A stretch of 64,000 nt of DNA from Chryseobacterium sp. ISL-80 (GCA_018613055.1 JAGGQZ010000017.1:248218-312217); one strand, 5' to 3'; positions 50,610-60,128 are shown, numbered from the stretch's first letter. Translations and numbers: made by a program. The notes: generated by a model not told the origin, from the letters alone.

Positions 50610-51165
50610 GATTGTGAGTTGGTACCCGCGTTTTGTCCGAACCTGGGGTGACTTCGGACACTTTCTCGAGTTGGTGTACTCGTTTTGTCCGAACCTGGGG
50701 CGACTTCGGACAATTCTTCGAGTTCGTGGCCGCGTTTTGTCCGAACCTGGAGCGACTTCGGACACTTTTTCGAGTTGGTGTACTCGTTTTGTCCGAACCT
50801 GGGGTGACTTCGGACATTTCTTCGAGTTCAAGGCCACATTTTGTCCGAACCTGGGGTGACTTCAGACAATTCTTCGAGTTCGCAACCGCGTTTTGTCCGA
50901 ACTTGGGGTAACTTCGGACACTTTCTCGGGTTGGTGTACCCGTTTTGTCCAAACCTGGGGGGACTTCGGACATTTCTTCGAGTTCAAGGCCACATTTTGT
51001 CCGAACTTGGGGTGACTTCGGACACTTTCTCGAGTTGGTCCACCCGTTTTGTCTGAACCTGGGGTGACTTCGGACATTTCTTGGAGTTCCTCGTAGCATT
51101 TTGTTCGAACCTGGGATGGATTCAGACAATTATTCAAAGTCGTCGCCGTGTTTTGTCCGAACCTT
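50610..51165. repeat. 52-bp tandem array, eleven positions without indel
   Basis: The phrase TTTTGTCCGAACCTGGGG recurs with GTCC at 50635 and then at exactly every 52 bp to 51155 (11 positions, all spacings 52). Each unit has arms GTCCGAA and TTCGGAC around 11 bp. About every second unit (type A) adds a dyad CGAGT-TGGTGT-ACTCG, changed to CGGGT-TGGTGT-ACCCG in the unit starting 50895; the other units (type B) have TTCGAGTTC... instead. The array fills the gap between two converging genes (50577-51180). Long open frames across it are by-products. Confidence 0.95.
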
Positions 51166-51180
51166 CCATTGCTGCAACAC

Positions 51181-51206
51181 AAAAAAAACGACCCATAAAG
51201 GATCGT
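51181..51206 (-). terminator. Terminator of the RNase J1 gene
   Basis: AACGATCC and GGGTCGTT arms with one wobble, then TTTTTTTTGTG on the minus strand. Confidence 0.85.
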
Positions 51207-51215
51207 TCTCTCGCA

Positions 51216-52880
51216 TTATACTTCCATGATTATTGGCAGGATCATTGGTCTTCTGCCTGTCTTGCTGTAAAGGAATGGGTTGACGACGTCGATGACTGCT
51301 TTTTTGATGCTGGACCAGTCTCTTGTGCCGCCTGCCAGTTCGGTTACAATTTTATCGGTAATTAGTTCTTCGACATTTTTCATTAGATCGCCTGATTCCC
51401 TGACGTAGACGAATCCTCTCGTGACAACGGTCGGTTTGTTGACAAGCTGCTTTTTATCACGGTCGATCATCATCGTAACAATGACCAGTCCGTCTTGAGA
51501 CAGCACCCTTCTGTCTTTTAACACGATGTGCCCGATATCGCCTATCCCGCTGCCATCGACATATACAGGCTGTGCCGGGACCTTTCCTGCAACCTGACCG
51601 CCATCAGCAGACAACTCAAGAACATCGCCATTATCTAAAATAAAGCTGTTTTCCCGAGGGATGCCGCACTGCTCTGCCAATCTGACGTGCTGGTCCAGCA
51701 TGCGGTATTCACCGTGAATCGGAATGAAGAACTTCGGATTCAGCAGCTTGATCATTAGCTTCTGTTCTTCCTGCTTGCCATGGCCAGAAGTATGGACCTC
51801 GCTGATTTTATGGTGGATGACATCAGCGCCGATTCGGTGCAGCTTGTCAATCACCCGGTTAACGCTGATTGTGTTGCCAGGAATCGGTGAGGATGAAAAG
51901 ACAATCGTGTCTCCAGGTATAACGGAGATTTGCCTGTGTGTGCCGTTTGCGATTCTCGCAAGTGCGGCCATTGGTTCACCCTGGCTTCCCGTACAGATAA
52001 TCGTCAGCTGGTTACTTGGAACCTGGTTGATTTCATTGACACTGACGAACGCTTCGTCCGGTGCCGTAATATACCCTAATCTGCGGCCAATCTCGAATGT
52101 CTTCTCCATGCTGCGCCCGACAATTGCCATTTTGCGGTTGTATCTCAGGGAAGATTTCACAACCTGCTGTACTCGGTCAATATTCGATGCGAACGTGGCG
52201 AAAATCACACGGCCGTCCACTGTCTGGAAAATATCCTCGATTGCTTCGCCGACACGCTGCTCAGAGACAGAAAAGCCTGGCTGCTCACTGTTCGTACTGT
52301 CTGAAAGCAGGCACAGCACGCCTTCACCGCTGATTTCAGCGATTTTTTGAAAATCAGTGCCCCTTCCAACCGGAGTTAAATCAAATTTGAAGTCACCAGT
52401 GTGGACGATATTCCCCTCCGGAGTCGTCACCACGACACCGAATGAGTCGGCAATACTGTGCGTCGTCCGGAAAAAGCGAACCTTGATATTCTGGAACTCG
52501 ACGACCGTATCATTGTCGATCTGGTGGAACTTGACGCCCTTGATTTTATGTTCCTGAAGCTTTGACTTGATTAGCTCGACTGCAAAATCACCGCCGTAAA
52601 TCGGTGCTTTCACATCCTGCAGCAAAAACGGCAATCCGCCAATATGGTCTTCATGGCCGTGCGTGACGAAAATTCCAACCAGCTTGTCCTGGTTTTGTTT
52701 CAAATAAGTATAATCCGCTAGCACATAATCAATTCCGAACAATTCGTTATCCGGGAACTTGATTCCGCAATCCACAAGGACCATTTCATTTTTGTATTCG
52801 ATTACGTACGTATTTTTTCCGATCTCACCAAGACCGCCCAAAGCGAAAATCTTGAGATCCTTTTTCAATTTCTTTTCCAT
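51216..52880 (-). CDS. rnjA: Ribonuclease J1-type enzyme
   Basis: A 554-residue metallo-beta-lactamase-fold RNase with the zinc motif H74-G-H-E-D-H79, D at L-V-D-C-G, H-T-G-D, the beta-CASP domain (S-D-S-T-N-S-E, S-G-H-G) and the C-terminal domain ending M-I-L-P-I-I-M-E-V. It has endo- and 5'-exonuclease activity in mRNA decay and rRNA maturation. The H-G-H-E-D-H form agrees with J1, whereas J2 of Bacillus subtilis has H-G-H-D-E-N. Bacilli may carry more than one J1-like gene, so it may be a paralogue. Confidence 0.93.
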   Translation of the reverse strand: MEKKLKKDLKIFALGGLGEIGKNTYVIEYKNEMVLVDCGIKFPDNELFGIDYVLADYTYLKQNQDKLVGIFVTHGHEDHIGGLPFLLQDVKAPIYGGDFAVELIKSKLQEHKIKGVKFHQIDNDTVVEFQNIKVRFFRTTHSIADSFGVVVTTPEGNIVHTGDFKFDLTPVGRGTDFQKIAEISGEGVLCLLSDSTNSEQPGFSVSEQRVGEAIEDIFQTVDGRVIFATFASNIDRVQQVVKSSLRYNRKMAIVGRSMEKTFEIGRRLGYITAPDEAFVSVNEINQVPSNQLTIICTGSQGEPMAALARIANGTHRQISVIPGDTIVFSSSPIPGNTISVNRVIDKLHRIGADVIHHKISEVHTSGHGKQEEQKLMIKLLNPKFFIPIHGEYRMLDQHVRLAEQCGIPRENSFILDNGDVLELSADGGQVAGKVPAQPVYVDGSGIGDIGHIVLKDRRVLSQDGLVIVTMMIDRDKKQLVNKPTVVTRGFVYVRESGDLMKNVEELITDKIVTELAGGTRDWSSIKKAVIDVVNPFLYSKTGRRPMILPIIMEV

Positions 52881-53137
52881 AGTTCAGCTCCTGTTTCTTT
52901 GTGCAAATGTATTTATCAATTCCCATGGGAATCATATTATAAAAAGAATAGTGAAGAAATTGGTTGGAGAAAATAGGGGGTTGAATTCTTAAAATATATC
53001 ACAAATTAAGCGTTTCAACAAATAATGCTCATCCCTTTTCCTATTGAGACGAGTATTATAGGGGAAAAGTTGCCGAGTGGACTGATTATTTTTCAAAATT
53101 GTGGGGCAGTATCTCCGTTTACTCCTTCTCCAACAAA

Positions 53138-53166
53138 AAACACCGCAACCGAATTGGCAGCGGTGT
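53138..53166 (-). terminator. Terminator of the PAS-MCP gene
   Basis: ACACCGC and GCGGTGT arms with inner CCAA/TTGG-type pairing, then TTTTTTGTTGG on the minus strand. The rest of the 295-bp gap 52881-53175 shows no gene. Confidence 0.8.
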
Positions 53167-53175
53167 CCCTTGTCA

Positions 53176-54096
53176 TTACAATATTTCTTTAAATGTTCTG
53201 GCCTGCTGGTCCAATTCACGGGCGGCACTGCCGATTTCCTTGAATGCGGCCACTGCCTGTTCATTAAGCTTCTGGTTATTGGTAATGCCATTTCGTGATT
53301 GCTGGGTTGCTTCGTTAATTTTTGTGATTTCGCCTGTTATCCCTTCGATATGGTTATTGACCTCCTGGATTGAATCCTGGACTCGGGTGGCGAGCTTCCT
53401 GACTTCTCCCGCTACGACATTGAAGCCCCTTCCATGTTCACCAGCTCTTGCCGCTTCGATGGCTGCGTTCAGGGCAAGCAGGTTGGTTTGTGCGGCAATT
53501 TCGCGGATCGTCTGGACGATACTTCCGATCGATTTTGCCTCGGATTTCAGCGACTCGAGGATCTCCTGGCTTTCCTTCGATTCCTTCACCAGTCTGCTGG
53601 CGGCCGTTGCTGCTTCTTCACTTCTCGTAATGCCCATTTCTGCCCGGCTGCTGAGGTCTTCAGACATCTGCTGGAGCTGTTCTGCAAGTCTGTTTGTATT
53701 CAGTTCACGCTGCGTTATGTCTGTGGCCACCTTCACAACGCCAGCTACTTTCCCTGCAGAATCGTACACCGGCGTATAGGTCGCTTCCAGCCACAACAGC
53801 TTCCCCCTCTTGGTGATTCGCTGGATCTTTTCCTGAAAGCTTTTGCCGTTGCGGAGGTTTCTCCATAATTCTGCATATCCCCGGCTTTCTGCAAAATCGG
53901 CGGTACAAAACTGTTTATGCAAAAGTCCCGGCATTTCTTCCACTCGATAGCCCATCGTCTTCGCAAAATTTTCATTCGCCCAAAGAACTTTTCCATTTGG
54001 ATCGAACTGGATCATCGCCAAAGACCTTTCAATCGCAGCCAGGACGGCGTCTTCCTCAAAAACCTGTGTACTCTTCTTTCGCGTGCTAATCTGCAT
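53176..54096 (-). CDS. Soluble PAS-containing chemoreceptor-like protein
   Basis: A 306-residue protein without a transmembrane segment. A PAS domain with PAC tail covers about residues 18-130 ([26 protein letters not shown]), and an MCP signalling domain covers 140-300 with the conserved hairpin tip ([27 protein letters not shown]). It should signal to CheA from the cytoplasm, sensing redox, oxygen or a small ligand. The PAS ligand is unknown. Confidence 0.87.
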   Translation of the reverse strand: MQISTRKKSTQVFEEDAVLAAIERSLAMIQFDPNGKVLWANENFAKTMGYRVEEMPGLLHKQFCTADFAESRGYAELWRNLRNGKSFQEKIQRITKRGKLLWLEATYTPVYDSAGKVAGVVKVATDITQRELNTNRLAEQLQQMSEDLSSRAEMGITRSEEAATAASRLVKESKESQEILESLKSEAKSIGSIVQTIREIAAQTNLLALNAAIEAARAGEHGRGFNVVAGEVRKLATRVQDSIQEVNNHIEGITGEITKINEATQQSRNGITNNQKLNEQAVAAFKEIGSAARELDQQARTFKEIL

Positions 54097-54266
54097 GTTT
54101 TCTCCTCATTATCTTCTATTTAATGTATTTGGTACTATCGTACTAGTACGATTGCTTTTGCACAAATATGAGTATGCTATTTTGTGTATAATTTTGCTGA
54201 CACATGGAAACTCCCGAATGTCTCATGTTAAGATAGTTGATAATCTTTGTTAAGGAAGGGATTCCT

Positions 54267-54830
54267 TTGAATCAAAAAATCTTGCCCGCGTCTTCAAATA
54301 TGAAAGAGTTTGAGCAGTTCCTTGAAAGCCCGTTTGAAATTGGCGTCATGCTTGAAGTTCATGTCGCCCAATTAAAAAATATCAATGCCATGGCGAAACA
54401 GCATGACAAAAAAATGATCTATCATGTCGATATGATCCAGGGACTGAAGAGTGATGATTATTCGACCGAATATCTTTGCCAGGAGTACAAACCATACGGC
54501 CTGATTTCCACTAAGACGAGTGTCATTTTAAAGGCAAAGCAAAAAGGCGTGGTCGCTGTGCAAAGGGTATTTCTGATTGATTCACATGCTCTTGAGAAAA
54601 GCTATAAACTTATTGAAAAAACCAGGCCCGACTTTATTGAAGTTTTACCGGGAGCCATGCCCTGGATGATCCAAGAGGTCAAGGAACGCGTCAATATTCC
54701 CATTTTTGCCGGCGGATTGATCAGAACTCCCGAAGAGGTAAAAAACGCACTCAATGCCGGCGCCACGGCAATCACTACATCCAAAAGGGAATTATGGGAA
54801 ATTACCCAATTTCAAGAATCCGACACATGA
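54267..54830 (+). CDS. glpP: Glycerol-3-phosphate responsive antiterminator GlpP
   Basis: A 187-residue TIM-barrel-like RNA-binding protein with the GlpP motifs F-I-E-V-L-P-G and A-G-G-L-I-R-T-P-E-E-V. In Bacillus it binds the glpD and glpFK leaders when glycerol-3-phosphate is present and prevents termination. The TTG at 54267 follows GGAAGGG; the frame from 54237 adds ten residues with no support. Its target hairpin lies directly downstream, before glpD. Confidence 0.92.
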   Translation: MNQKILPASSNMKEFEQFLESPFEIGVMLEVHVAQLKNINAMAKQHDKKMIYHVDMIQGLKSDDYSTEYLCQEYKPYGLISTKTSVILKAKQKGVVAVQRVFLIDSHALEKSYKLIEKTRPDFIEVLPGAMPWMIQEVKERVNIPIFAGGLIRTPEEVKNALNAGATAITTSKRELWEITQFQESDT

Positions 54831-54855
54831 AAATCTCATGTATCTGTGATACAAT
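54827..54855 (+). promoter_or_regulatory. Candidate glpD promoter
   Basis: ATGAAA (54827-54832) and TACAAT (54850-54855), 17 bp apart, at the end of glpP. The -10 lies in a perfect dyad TGTATC-TGT-GATACA (54839-54853), which might be an additional regulator site. Confidence 0.5.
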
Positions 54856-54888
54856 GATTACAAGTTAATAAATCGGGTAGGAGAACTG

Positions 54889-54949
54889 GAGAGACCACGA
54901 TAACATTACGGCTTTTGGCGATAATGTTGTTTGTGGTCTCTCTTTTTTT
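54889..54949 (+). promoter_or_regulatory. glpD leader terminator controlled by GlpP
   Basis: GAGAGACCAC (54889-54898) pairs exactly with GTGGTCTCTC (54933-54942) and inner AACATTA pairs with TAATGTT, followed by TTTTTTT. This long hairpin sits between the promoter and the glpD start and is the expected GlpP antitermination target. Confidence 0.85.
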
Positions 54950-54971
54950 CATATTCAAGGAGGCGTATCGT

Positions 54972-56627
54972 ATGAGATTCTCAAATCTCGACCGTAAAAA
55001 TATAGTGACGAAGCTTAAAAATGAGGCATTTGATGTAATTGTGATTGGCGGCGGAATTACCGGTGCCGGAATCGCGCTGGATGCCACAACACGAGGCATG
55101 AATATCGCCCTGCTGGAAATGCAGGATTTTGCAGCAGGCACATCAAGCCGCTCCACAAAGCTGGTGCACGGCGGCCTCCGTTATTTAAAGCAATTCGAAG
55201 TGAAAATGGTCGCCGAAGTCGGAAAAGAACGGGCTATTGTCTATGAAAATGGCCCCCACGTCACGACACCGGAGTGGATGCTTCTCCCCTTCCATAAGGG
55301 CGGAACATTCGGCAGCTTCAGTACGTCAATCGGACTTAGAGTCTATGACTTTTTGGCAGGCGTCAAAAAGTCCGAACGCCGGAAAATGTTCAGCGCAGCC
55401 GAAACACTTTCTAGGGAACCACTTGTGAAAAAGGAAGGTTTGAAGGGTGGCGGCTATTATGTTGAATACCGTACCGATGATGCCCGCCTGACGATTGAGG
55501 TTATGAAGCAGGCTGTTTCGAAAGGTGCGACGGCTTTGAACTATTCCAAAGTTAAAAACCTTATTTATAAGAATGGGATTGTGTCGGGTGTTCTTGTCGA
55601 GGATCTTTTAACAGGAGAAGCATACGAAGTACATGCCAAAAAAGTCGTCAATGCAACCGGCCCATGGGTGGATGGCATCCGTGAAATGGATGATTCGAAA
55701 AAAGGCAAAACGCTGAAGCTGTCAAAAGGTGTCCATATCGTCATCGATCAATCACGCTTCCCGCTCAAGCAGGCGATCTATTTTGACACACTGGACGGCC
55801 GGATGGTCTTCGCGATTCCTCGCGACGGCAAAACCTATGTCGGCACAACCGATACTTTTTACAATGAAGATCCTATTGACCCGGGCATGACGGAAGAAGA
55901 CAGAAGCTATCTGCTGAAGGCAATTCACTACATGTTCCCGGAAGTGAATGTGACGGAAAAGGATGTAGAATCCAGCTGGGCAGGCGTTAGGCCGCTGATT
56001 CATGAGGAAGGCAAGGCACCTTCTGAAATTTCCAGAAAGGATGAAATCTGGGAATCCGATTCTAAACTGATTACGATTGCAGGCGGAAAATTGACCGGCT
56101 ACCGTAAAATGGCCGAAACAATTGTCGACCTGCTTGCTGAAAAATTCGCGAAAGAAGACGGACGCAGCTTCCCTGGATGCCAGACGAAGAATCTGCCGAT
56201 ATCCGGTGGAGATGTGGGCGGTTCTGCTAACCTCGATTCTTTTGTGGATAAACAGCTTGATGAAGGCCTGCGAGCTGGTTTTACAAAAGAAGAAGCCCGT
56301 CGTCTAGCCTACCAGTATGGTTCCAACGTTTCCGTTGTGTTCCAGCTTGCTTCTGCACATAAGGAGGAAGCAGACAAATATGGTTTGCCACTGGAGCTAT
56401 TCGCAAAGCTGATTTATGCAATCCAGTTTGAAGCCGCAGCCACGCCAATCGACTTCTTCAACAGGCGGACAGGCGCGATTTTGTTCGATATTCAAACCGT
56501 ACGTCAATACAAGGAAAATGTGATTAACTTCATGCATGACCAGTTTAACTGGACCGAGCAGCAAACGGAAGCCTATGCTTTGCAATTGGATGCAGCCCTG
56601 ACCGAGGCTGTCACTCCGGTAAAATAA
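54972..56627 (+). CDS. glpD: Aerobic glycerol-3-phosphate dehydrogenase
   Basis: A 551-residue FAD enzyme of the membrane face that oxidises sn-glycerol-3-phosphate to dihydroxyacetone phosphate and feeds the menaquinone pool. FAD motif [12 protein letters not shown] and [15 protein letters not shown] are intact. The start at 54972 follows AAGGAGG; a frame from 54915 lies inside the leader hairpin. It forms the glpP-glpD pair but no glpF/glpK are in the window. Confidence 0.95.
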   Translation: MRFSNLDRKNIVTKLKNEAFDVIVIGGGITGAGIALDATTRGMNIALLEMQDFAAGTSSRSTKLVHGGLRYLKQFEVKMVAEVGKERAIVYENGPHVTTPEWMLLPFHKGGTFGSFSTSIGLRVYDFLAGVKKSERRKMFSAAETLSREPLVKKEGLKGGGYYVEYRTDDARLTIEVMKQAVSKGATALNYSKVKNLIYKNGIVSGVLVEDLLTGEAYEVHAKKVVNATGPWVDGIREMDDSKKGKTLKLSKGVHIVIDQSRFPLKQAIYFDTLDGRMVFAIPRDGKTYVGTTDTFYNEDPIDPGMTEEDRSYLLKAIHYMFPEVNVTEKDVESSWAGVRPLIHEEGKAPSEISRKDEIWESDSKLITIAGGKLTGYRKMAETIVDLLAEKFAKEDGRSFPGCQTKNLPISGGDVGGSANLDSFVDKQLDEGLRAGFTKEEARRLAYQYGSNVSVVFQLASAHKEEADKYGLPLELFAKLIYAIQFEAAATPIDFFNRRTGAILFDIQTVRQYKENVINFMHDQFNWTEQQTEAYALQLDAALTEAVTPVK

Positions 56628-56633
56628 ACGATT

Positions 56634-56668
56634 GAACCCTGATCCGTGATAGAGATCAGGGTTCTTTT
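56634..56668 (+). terminator. Terminator of glpD
   Basis: GAACCCTGATC (56634-56644) and GATCAGGGTTC (56654-56664), then TTTTC. Confidence 0.9.
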
Positions 56669-56700
56669 CAACTGGGAAAAATGAGTGGTTTTTTCCAGTT

Positions 56701-56814
56701 CGCCAATAAAAATTGATTTTCGCCAATAAAGTTGTGAACTTCGCCAACAAAATCAGATTTTCGCCAATAAAATTGTGAACTCCGCCAATAAATTTATATT
56801 TTCGCCAATAAGTC
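56701..56814. repeat. Repeat array with alternating 20/21-bp spacing
   Basis: CGCCAATAAA recurs with CGCC at 56701, 56721, 56742, 56762, 56783 and 56803 (20, 21, 20, 21, 20 bp). Units alternate, one ending GATTTT or similar and the next ending TTGTGAACT, so the true unit is a 41-bp dimer. It lies between converging genes. Confidence 0.9.
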
Positions 56815-56842
56815 ATCTACTCAGGTTAGATTATTAGGTTTT

Positions 56843-57289
56843 TCATCCATATTTTCGCTGGTGCTCCTTTTTCATCTCAAGATACTCTTGATCCGTTCTG
56901 GCCTGTTTCCATTTTCCCATGAAGATTGCGGCGGACTCGGCCTTCACTGGATCGTTTTGCCGCTCTTTCACCTTGCCGTCGTCATCATATTTCCTGCCGC
57001 CCTTATAATTCGTGTACCGGCGGGCGCGGGTGTAGCCCATTTGCAGGAATTTCCTCGCCATATCCATGCCGACAAAATCGTTATTCGCCTTGTAATCCAG
57101 GAACATCTGATAGATTTTTTCTGATGATTCCGTTGCGATGTCCGGGGTTTTGAATCGCCAGTGCGGCAGGATTTCACTTTTATAGGGTTCTACCAGCAGG
57201 ACGCCCTGTTCCCCCCTGCCCACACGATATAGTTCTGGCTGCTCACGGAAATCAATGCTGTCAAAATCGAGGTCATAATTGAAAGGCAT
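56843..57289 (-). CDS. DUF4385-family protein
   Basis: A 148-residue soluble protein of a small conserved family: E-L-Y-R-V-G-R-G-E-Q-G-V-L-L-V-E-P-Y-K-S near residue 20-40, H-W-R-F-K-T-P, and a C-terminal tail rich in K and R (A-R-R-Y-T-N-Y-K-G-G-R-K-Y). Members occur in bacteria and phages; function unknown. Single gene. Confidence 0.8.
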   Translation of the reverse strand: MPFNYDLDFDSIDFREQPELYRVGRGEQGVLLVEPYKSEILPHWRFKTPDIATESSEKIYQMFLDYKANNDFVGMDMARKFLQMGYTRARRYTNYKGGRKYDDDGKVKERQNDPVKAESAAIFMGKWKQARTDQEYLEMKKEHQRKYG

Positions 57290-57402
57290 GTTACCATTCC
57301 TTTTTATTGGCTGTTTACCCTTTTATTCAGCACAGTAACAAGCACAGTTTTGGGCTGGCCGAATAGACTATAGGCATGAGTACGATGAGCGGGGTGAGAT
57401 GA

Positions 57403-57894
57403 TTGGTTAAGTACCAGCCTTTCAGCGGAACAGTAAGTATGATCAATGATTTTTCGATTACGCCATCAGGCGAAGACGCAGGATGTTATCGATTGATGTC
57501 AGTTATCGATGGAACGGGAAGGCAAGTGAATTTTGTGATCGAACCGAGGACTTACTTTGTCGATCAGGCGATGGTGGGTATTGGTGACCGGGTGACAGGC
57601 TATTATGATGCCGATGCGCCGGTTCCGATGATTTACCCGCCTCAATACCGGGCGCTTGTCATGGTAAAAGAAACACCTGGCCAGAATGTGAAAGTCGATT
57701 TTTTCAACAGGCAGCTGATCAGCAGCGATGGCATGTTGAAGCTGAATCTGTCCCCCGGGATACCGATTTTATTGGAAAATGGTCAGAGGTTTACAAAGAG
57801 TCCTGCAAATAGGAACCTGATTGTGGTTTACGGTCCCTCCACGTTCAGCATCCCGGCACAAACCACGCCATACAGGATCATTGTTTTATGCTAA
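57403..57894 (+). CDS. Conserved protein of unknown function
   Basis: A 163-residue soluble protein starting at a TTG after GGGGTGAGATGA. The composition is beta-rich (V-S-M-I-N-D-F-S-I-T, Q-V-N-F-V-I-E, D-R-V-T-G-Y-Y-D-A-D), consistent with an OB-like or beta-barrel fold. No domain is recognised. It ends at a good terminator. Confidence 0.65.
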   Translation: MVKYQPFSGTVSMINDFSITPSGEDAGCYRLMSVIDGTGRQVNFVIEPRTYFVDQAMVGIGDRVTGYYDADAPVPMIYPPQYRALVMVKETPGQNVKVDFFNRQLISSDGMLKLNLSPGIPILLENGQRFTKSPANRNLIVVYGPSTFSIPAQTTPYRIIVLC

Positions 57895-57923
57895 AAGAGG
57901 CAGCCGAGTGGCTGCCTCTTTTT
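57895..57923 (+). terminator. Terminator of the unknown beta-rich gene
   Basis: AAGAGGCAGCC GAGT GGCTGCCTCTT followed by TTT. Confidence 0.9.
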
Positions 57924-57965
57924 CAGTATTGCCAATGGTTTGAGCCTATTTATTCAAACGTTTGA

Positions 57966-59465
57966 TTAACAATCCCATAATGGGTTTTTCCTGACATCCT
58001 GCCACATTTCTGATTGCTCCAATTCTCCCGCCAGCTGGAAAAGCAAATCCTCTCTTCCCCTAGCTGCCATCACCTGCACTCCAACTGGCAGTCCATCTTT
58101 TGTTTGGTGCAATGGCAGTGACATGGATGGCTGTCCTGTAAGATTGGCGAGCTGCGTGAATGGTGTGCGCGCCAAATTCTTTTGGGCAATTTGATCAACG
58201 ATTCCCGCCTTTTTCAAAACACCGCCGAGGCCAAGCTTGCCGACAGTGCTGATCAGAAATTTTTCAGACGATGACGGTTCCAGTTCTCCGATTTTTGCCG
58301 GCGGATGGGCAGTTGTCGGTGTGATGTAAAAATCATAGGTTTCATGGAAGGTTTCCATCATGAGTGCTGCCCTATCCCATTCTCTTAAACTTAAAACGAA
58401 TTCCTCTGCAGAAGTTGCTTTGCCAAGCAGGCCGAGCAGCCAGGTCGTTGGCTCGACATCCGAGGCAGTCGCTTTTCGTCCAAGCACTTCTTCTAATGAT
58501 GTTAAAAGCGCAGCCGTCTCCCCGAAGTACATGGTCAAATAGCTTGTCGCGATTTTATGGCCACCAACAGGCGCTTCCACCTCTTCAATCTGGTGCCCCA
58601 TCGATTCGAGCAGCCGAACCGTTTTGAGGACAGCCTCCTGACAATCAGCGTCAACCTCCGTCTCGATTGGCGATTTTACTGAATAAGCAATCCGGAGCTT
58701 TTTTCCGATTGGAGTGCTTGCCGCTGAAAGATAGCTTCCCTCAAAAGGAGGAGCAGAGAATGCACCGGCTTTTTCATGTCCATGAAGTGCATCCAGCATG
58801 GCCGCACTGTCCCTGACTGAACGGGTAAGCACATGTTCCGCCGAAGCGCCCTGCCATGCCCGGCCGTAATTCGGTCCAACCGGTGTCCGGCCGCGGGTTG
58901 GCTTCAGTCCGAATAACCCACAGTAGGCTGCCGGGATCCGAATCGATCCTCCGCCATCATTGGCGCCGGCAATCGGAACCAATCCTGAAGCAACTGCTGC
59001 TGCAGAACCTCCACTTGAACCGCCAGGAGTGTGTTCGAGATTCCACGGGTTTCGAGTCGGTCCATAATGGGCAGGCTCCGTCACTGCGACCAATGCGAAT
59101 TCAGGTACATTGGTCTGTCCGAGAAAAACCACGCCAGCCTGGCGCAGGCGTCTAGCATATTCGGAATCTTCTTTTGCCCGATATTTTAAAAATGCCCTGG
59201 AACCTGCTGTGATCGGTTCCCCTGCTATCTCCTGCGAGATATCCTTCAGAAACATCGGTACCCCTGCAAAAGCGCCTGTCAGTTGCTGCCCAGCAGCCTT
59301 TCGTGCCTGCTCGTACATCTTATTAATCACGGCATTCATTTTCGGATTCAGTGAATCCGTTAACCGGATCGCTTCCTCAACCAGTTCAATAGGCTGAACC
59401 TCTTTCCTTTTTACCAGATCCGCTAGACCAAGCCCGTCATAGTCTTTGTAATTGAAACCCTCCAT
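57966..59465 (-). CDS. Amidase (amidase signature family)
   Basis: A 499-residue enzyme. The Ser-cisSer-Lys triad is visible: K near [20 protein letters not shown] with the cis-serine, and S in [12 protein letters not shown]. It is typical of 6-aminohexanoate-cyclic-dimer hydrolase-like amidases rather than GatA, and no gat genes are near. I start it at the ATG at 59465. The substrate is unknown. Confidence 0.85.
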   Translation of the reverse strand: MEGFNYKDYDGLGLADLVKRKEVQPIELVEEAIRLTDSLNPKMNAVINKMYEQARKAAGQQLTGAFAGVPMFLKDISQEIAGEPITAGSRAFLKYRAKEDSEYARRLRQAGVVFLGQTNVPEFALVAVTEPAHYGPTRNPWNLEHTPGGSSGGSAAAVASGLVPIAGANDGGGSIRIPAAYCGLFGLKPTRGRTPVGPNYGRAWQGASAEHVLTRSVRDSAAMLDALHGHEKAGAFSAPPFEGSYLSAASTPIGKKLRIAYSVKSPIETEVDADCQEAVLKTVRLLESMGHQIEEVEAPVGGHKIATSYLTMYFGETAALLTSLEEVLGRKATASDVEPTTWLLGLLGKATSAEEFVLSLREWDRAALMMETFHETYDFYITPTTAHPPAKIGELEPSSSEKFLISTVGKLGLGGVLKKAGIVDQIAQKNLARTPFTQLANLTGQPSMSLPLHQTKDGLPVGVQVMAARGREDLLFQLAGELEQSEMWQDVRKNPLWDC

Positions 59466-59562
59466 CGCCCTCACCACCGTCTATTTTTTATCTACTTTCT
59501 CTAAAAATATTAAAATTCCTCTTTTGTTATGCCTAAGAGCCTATGCTTCTGCAAACTATGTT

Positions 59563-60047
59563 TCCAGAACTCTTATTGGTGACCTGTTTTCCCTGTTTCT
59601 GGATTTCCAGGGTTCCAATACGACTCATTGGCTACCCGTTTCTCCAGATACTGGATTCCAAGTGTACCAATACGCCTTATTGGTGCCTACTTTCTCCAGA
59701 AACTGGATTTTCCGTGCTCCAATACGCTTCATTGGTGACCTGTTTCTCCATATTCTGGATTTAAAGTGGACCAATACGCGTCATTGGTGCCTGCTTTTTC
59801 CAGATACTGGTTTTTTCGTGCTCCAATACGTCTCATTGGTGACTCGTTTCTCCAGATTCTGGATTTCAAGGGTACCAATACGCGTCATTGGTGCCTATAT
59901 TCTCCAGATAATGGATTTTTCGTGCTCCAATCTGCTCTATTGGTGACCTGTTTTCCCTGTTTCTGGTTTTTTTGGTCACCAATACACTCTGTTGGTAACC
60001 TATTTTTCCGTAATTTGGTTTTTTCAGTAACCAATACGCTCCCCTCC
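59563..60047. repeat. 52-bp tandem array with two dyads per unit
   Basis: CCAATACG recurs with CCAA at 59615, 59667, 59719, 59771, 59823, 59875, 59927, 59979 and 60031, every spacing 52 bp; a degenerate copy precedes at about 59564. Dyad one is CCAAT-N7-ATTGG, perfect in the first seven copies with variable centres. Dyad two, such as TCCAGATTCTGGA, is centred 26 bp later. The array fills the 663-bp gap between the amidase and the secreted repeat protein. Confidence 0.93.
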
Positions 60048-60085
60048 CAACGATTAGTCACGTCAACCAAACACCAGCTGAACAA

Positions 60086-60113
60086 TAAAAAAACCTACTC
60101 CCTGAGGAATAGG
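60086..60113 (-). terminator. Terminator of the nine-repeat secreted protein gene
   Basis: CCTATTCC and GGAGTAGG arms (60106-60113 with 60094-60101), then TTTTTTTATTG on the minus strand. Confidence 0.8.
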
Positions 60114-60128
60114 CTCATCGAAATAATT

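Noticed and set aside
50311..51129. Minus-strand frame of 272 codons (and several plus-strand frames of 70-107 codons) across the 50.6-kb region
   Set aside because: It runs through the 52-bp array; 52 is not a multiple of 3, so the repeat is read in all three frames and stays open by chance. It also overlaps the end of the LTA synthase gene and a strong terminator and has no ribosome site.
50610..51165. CRISPR array
   Set aside because: The entire 52-bp unit is repeated and there are no unique spacers; no cas genes are in the window.
53099..53779. Plus-strand frame of 226 codons
   Set aside because: Antisense of the PAS-MCP gene; serine/leucine-rich shadow of the coiled-coil region.
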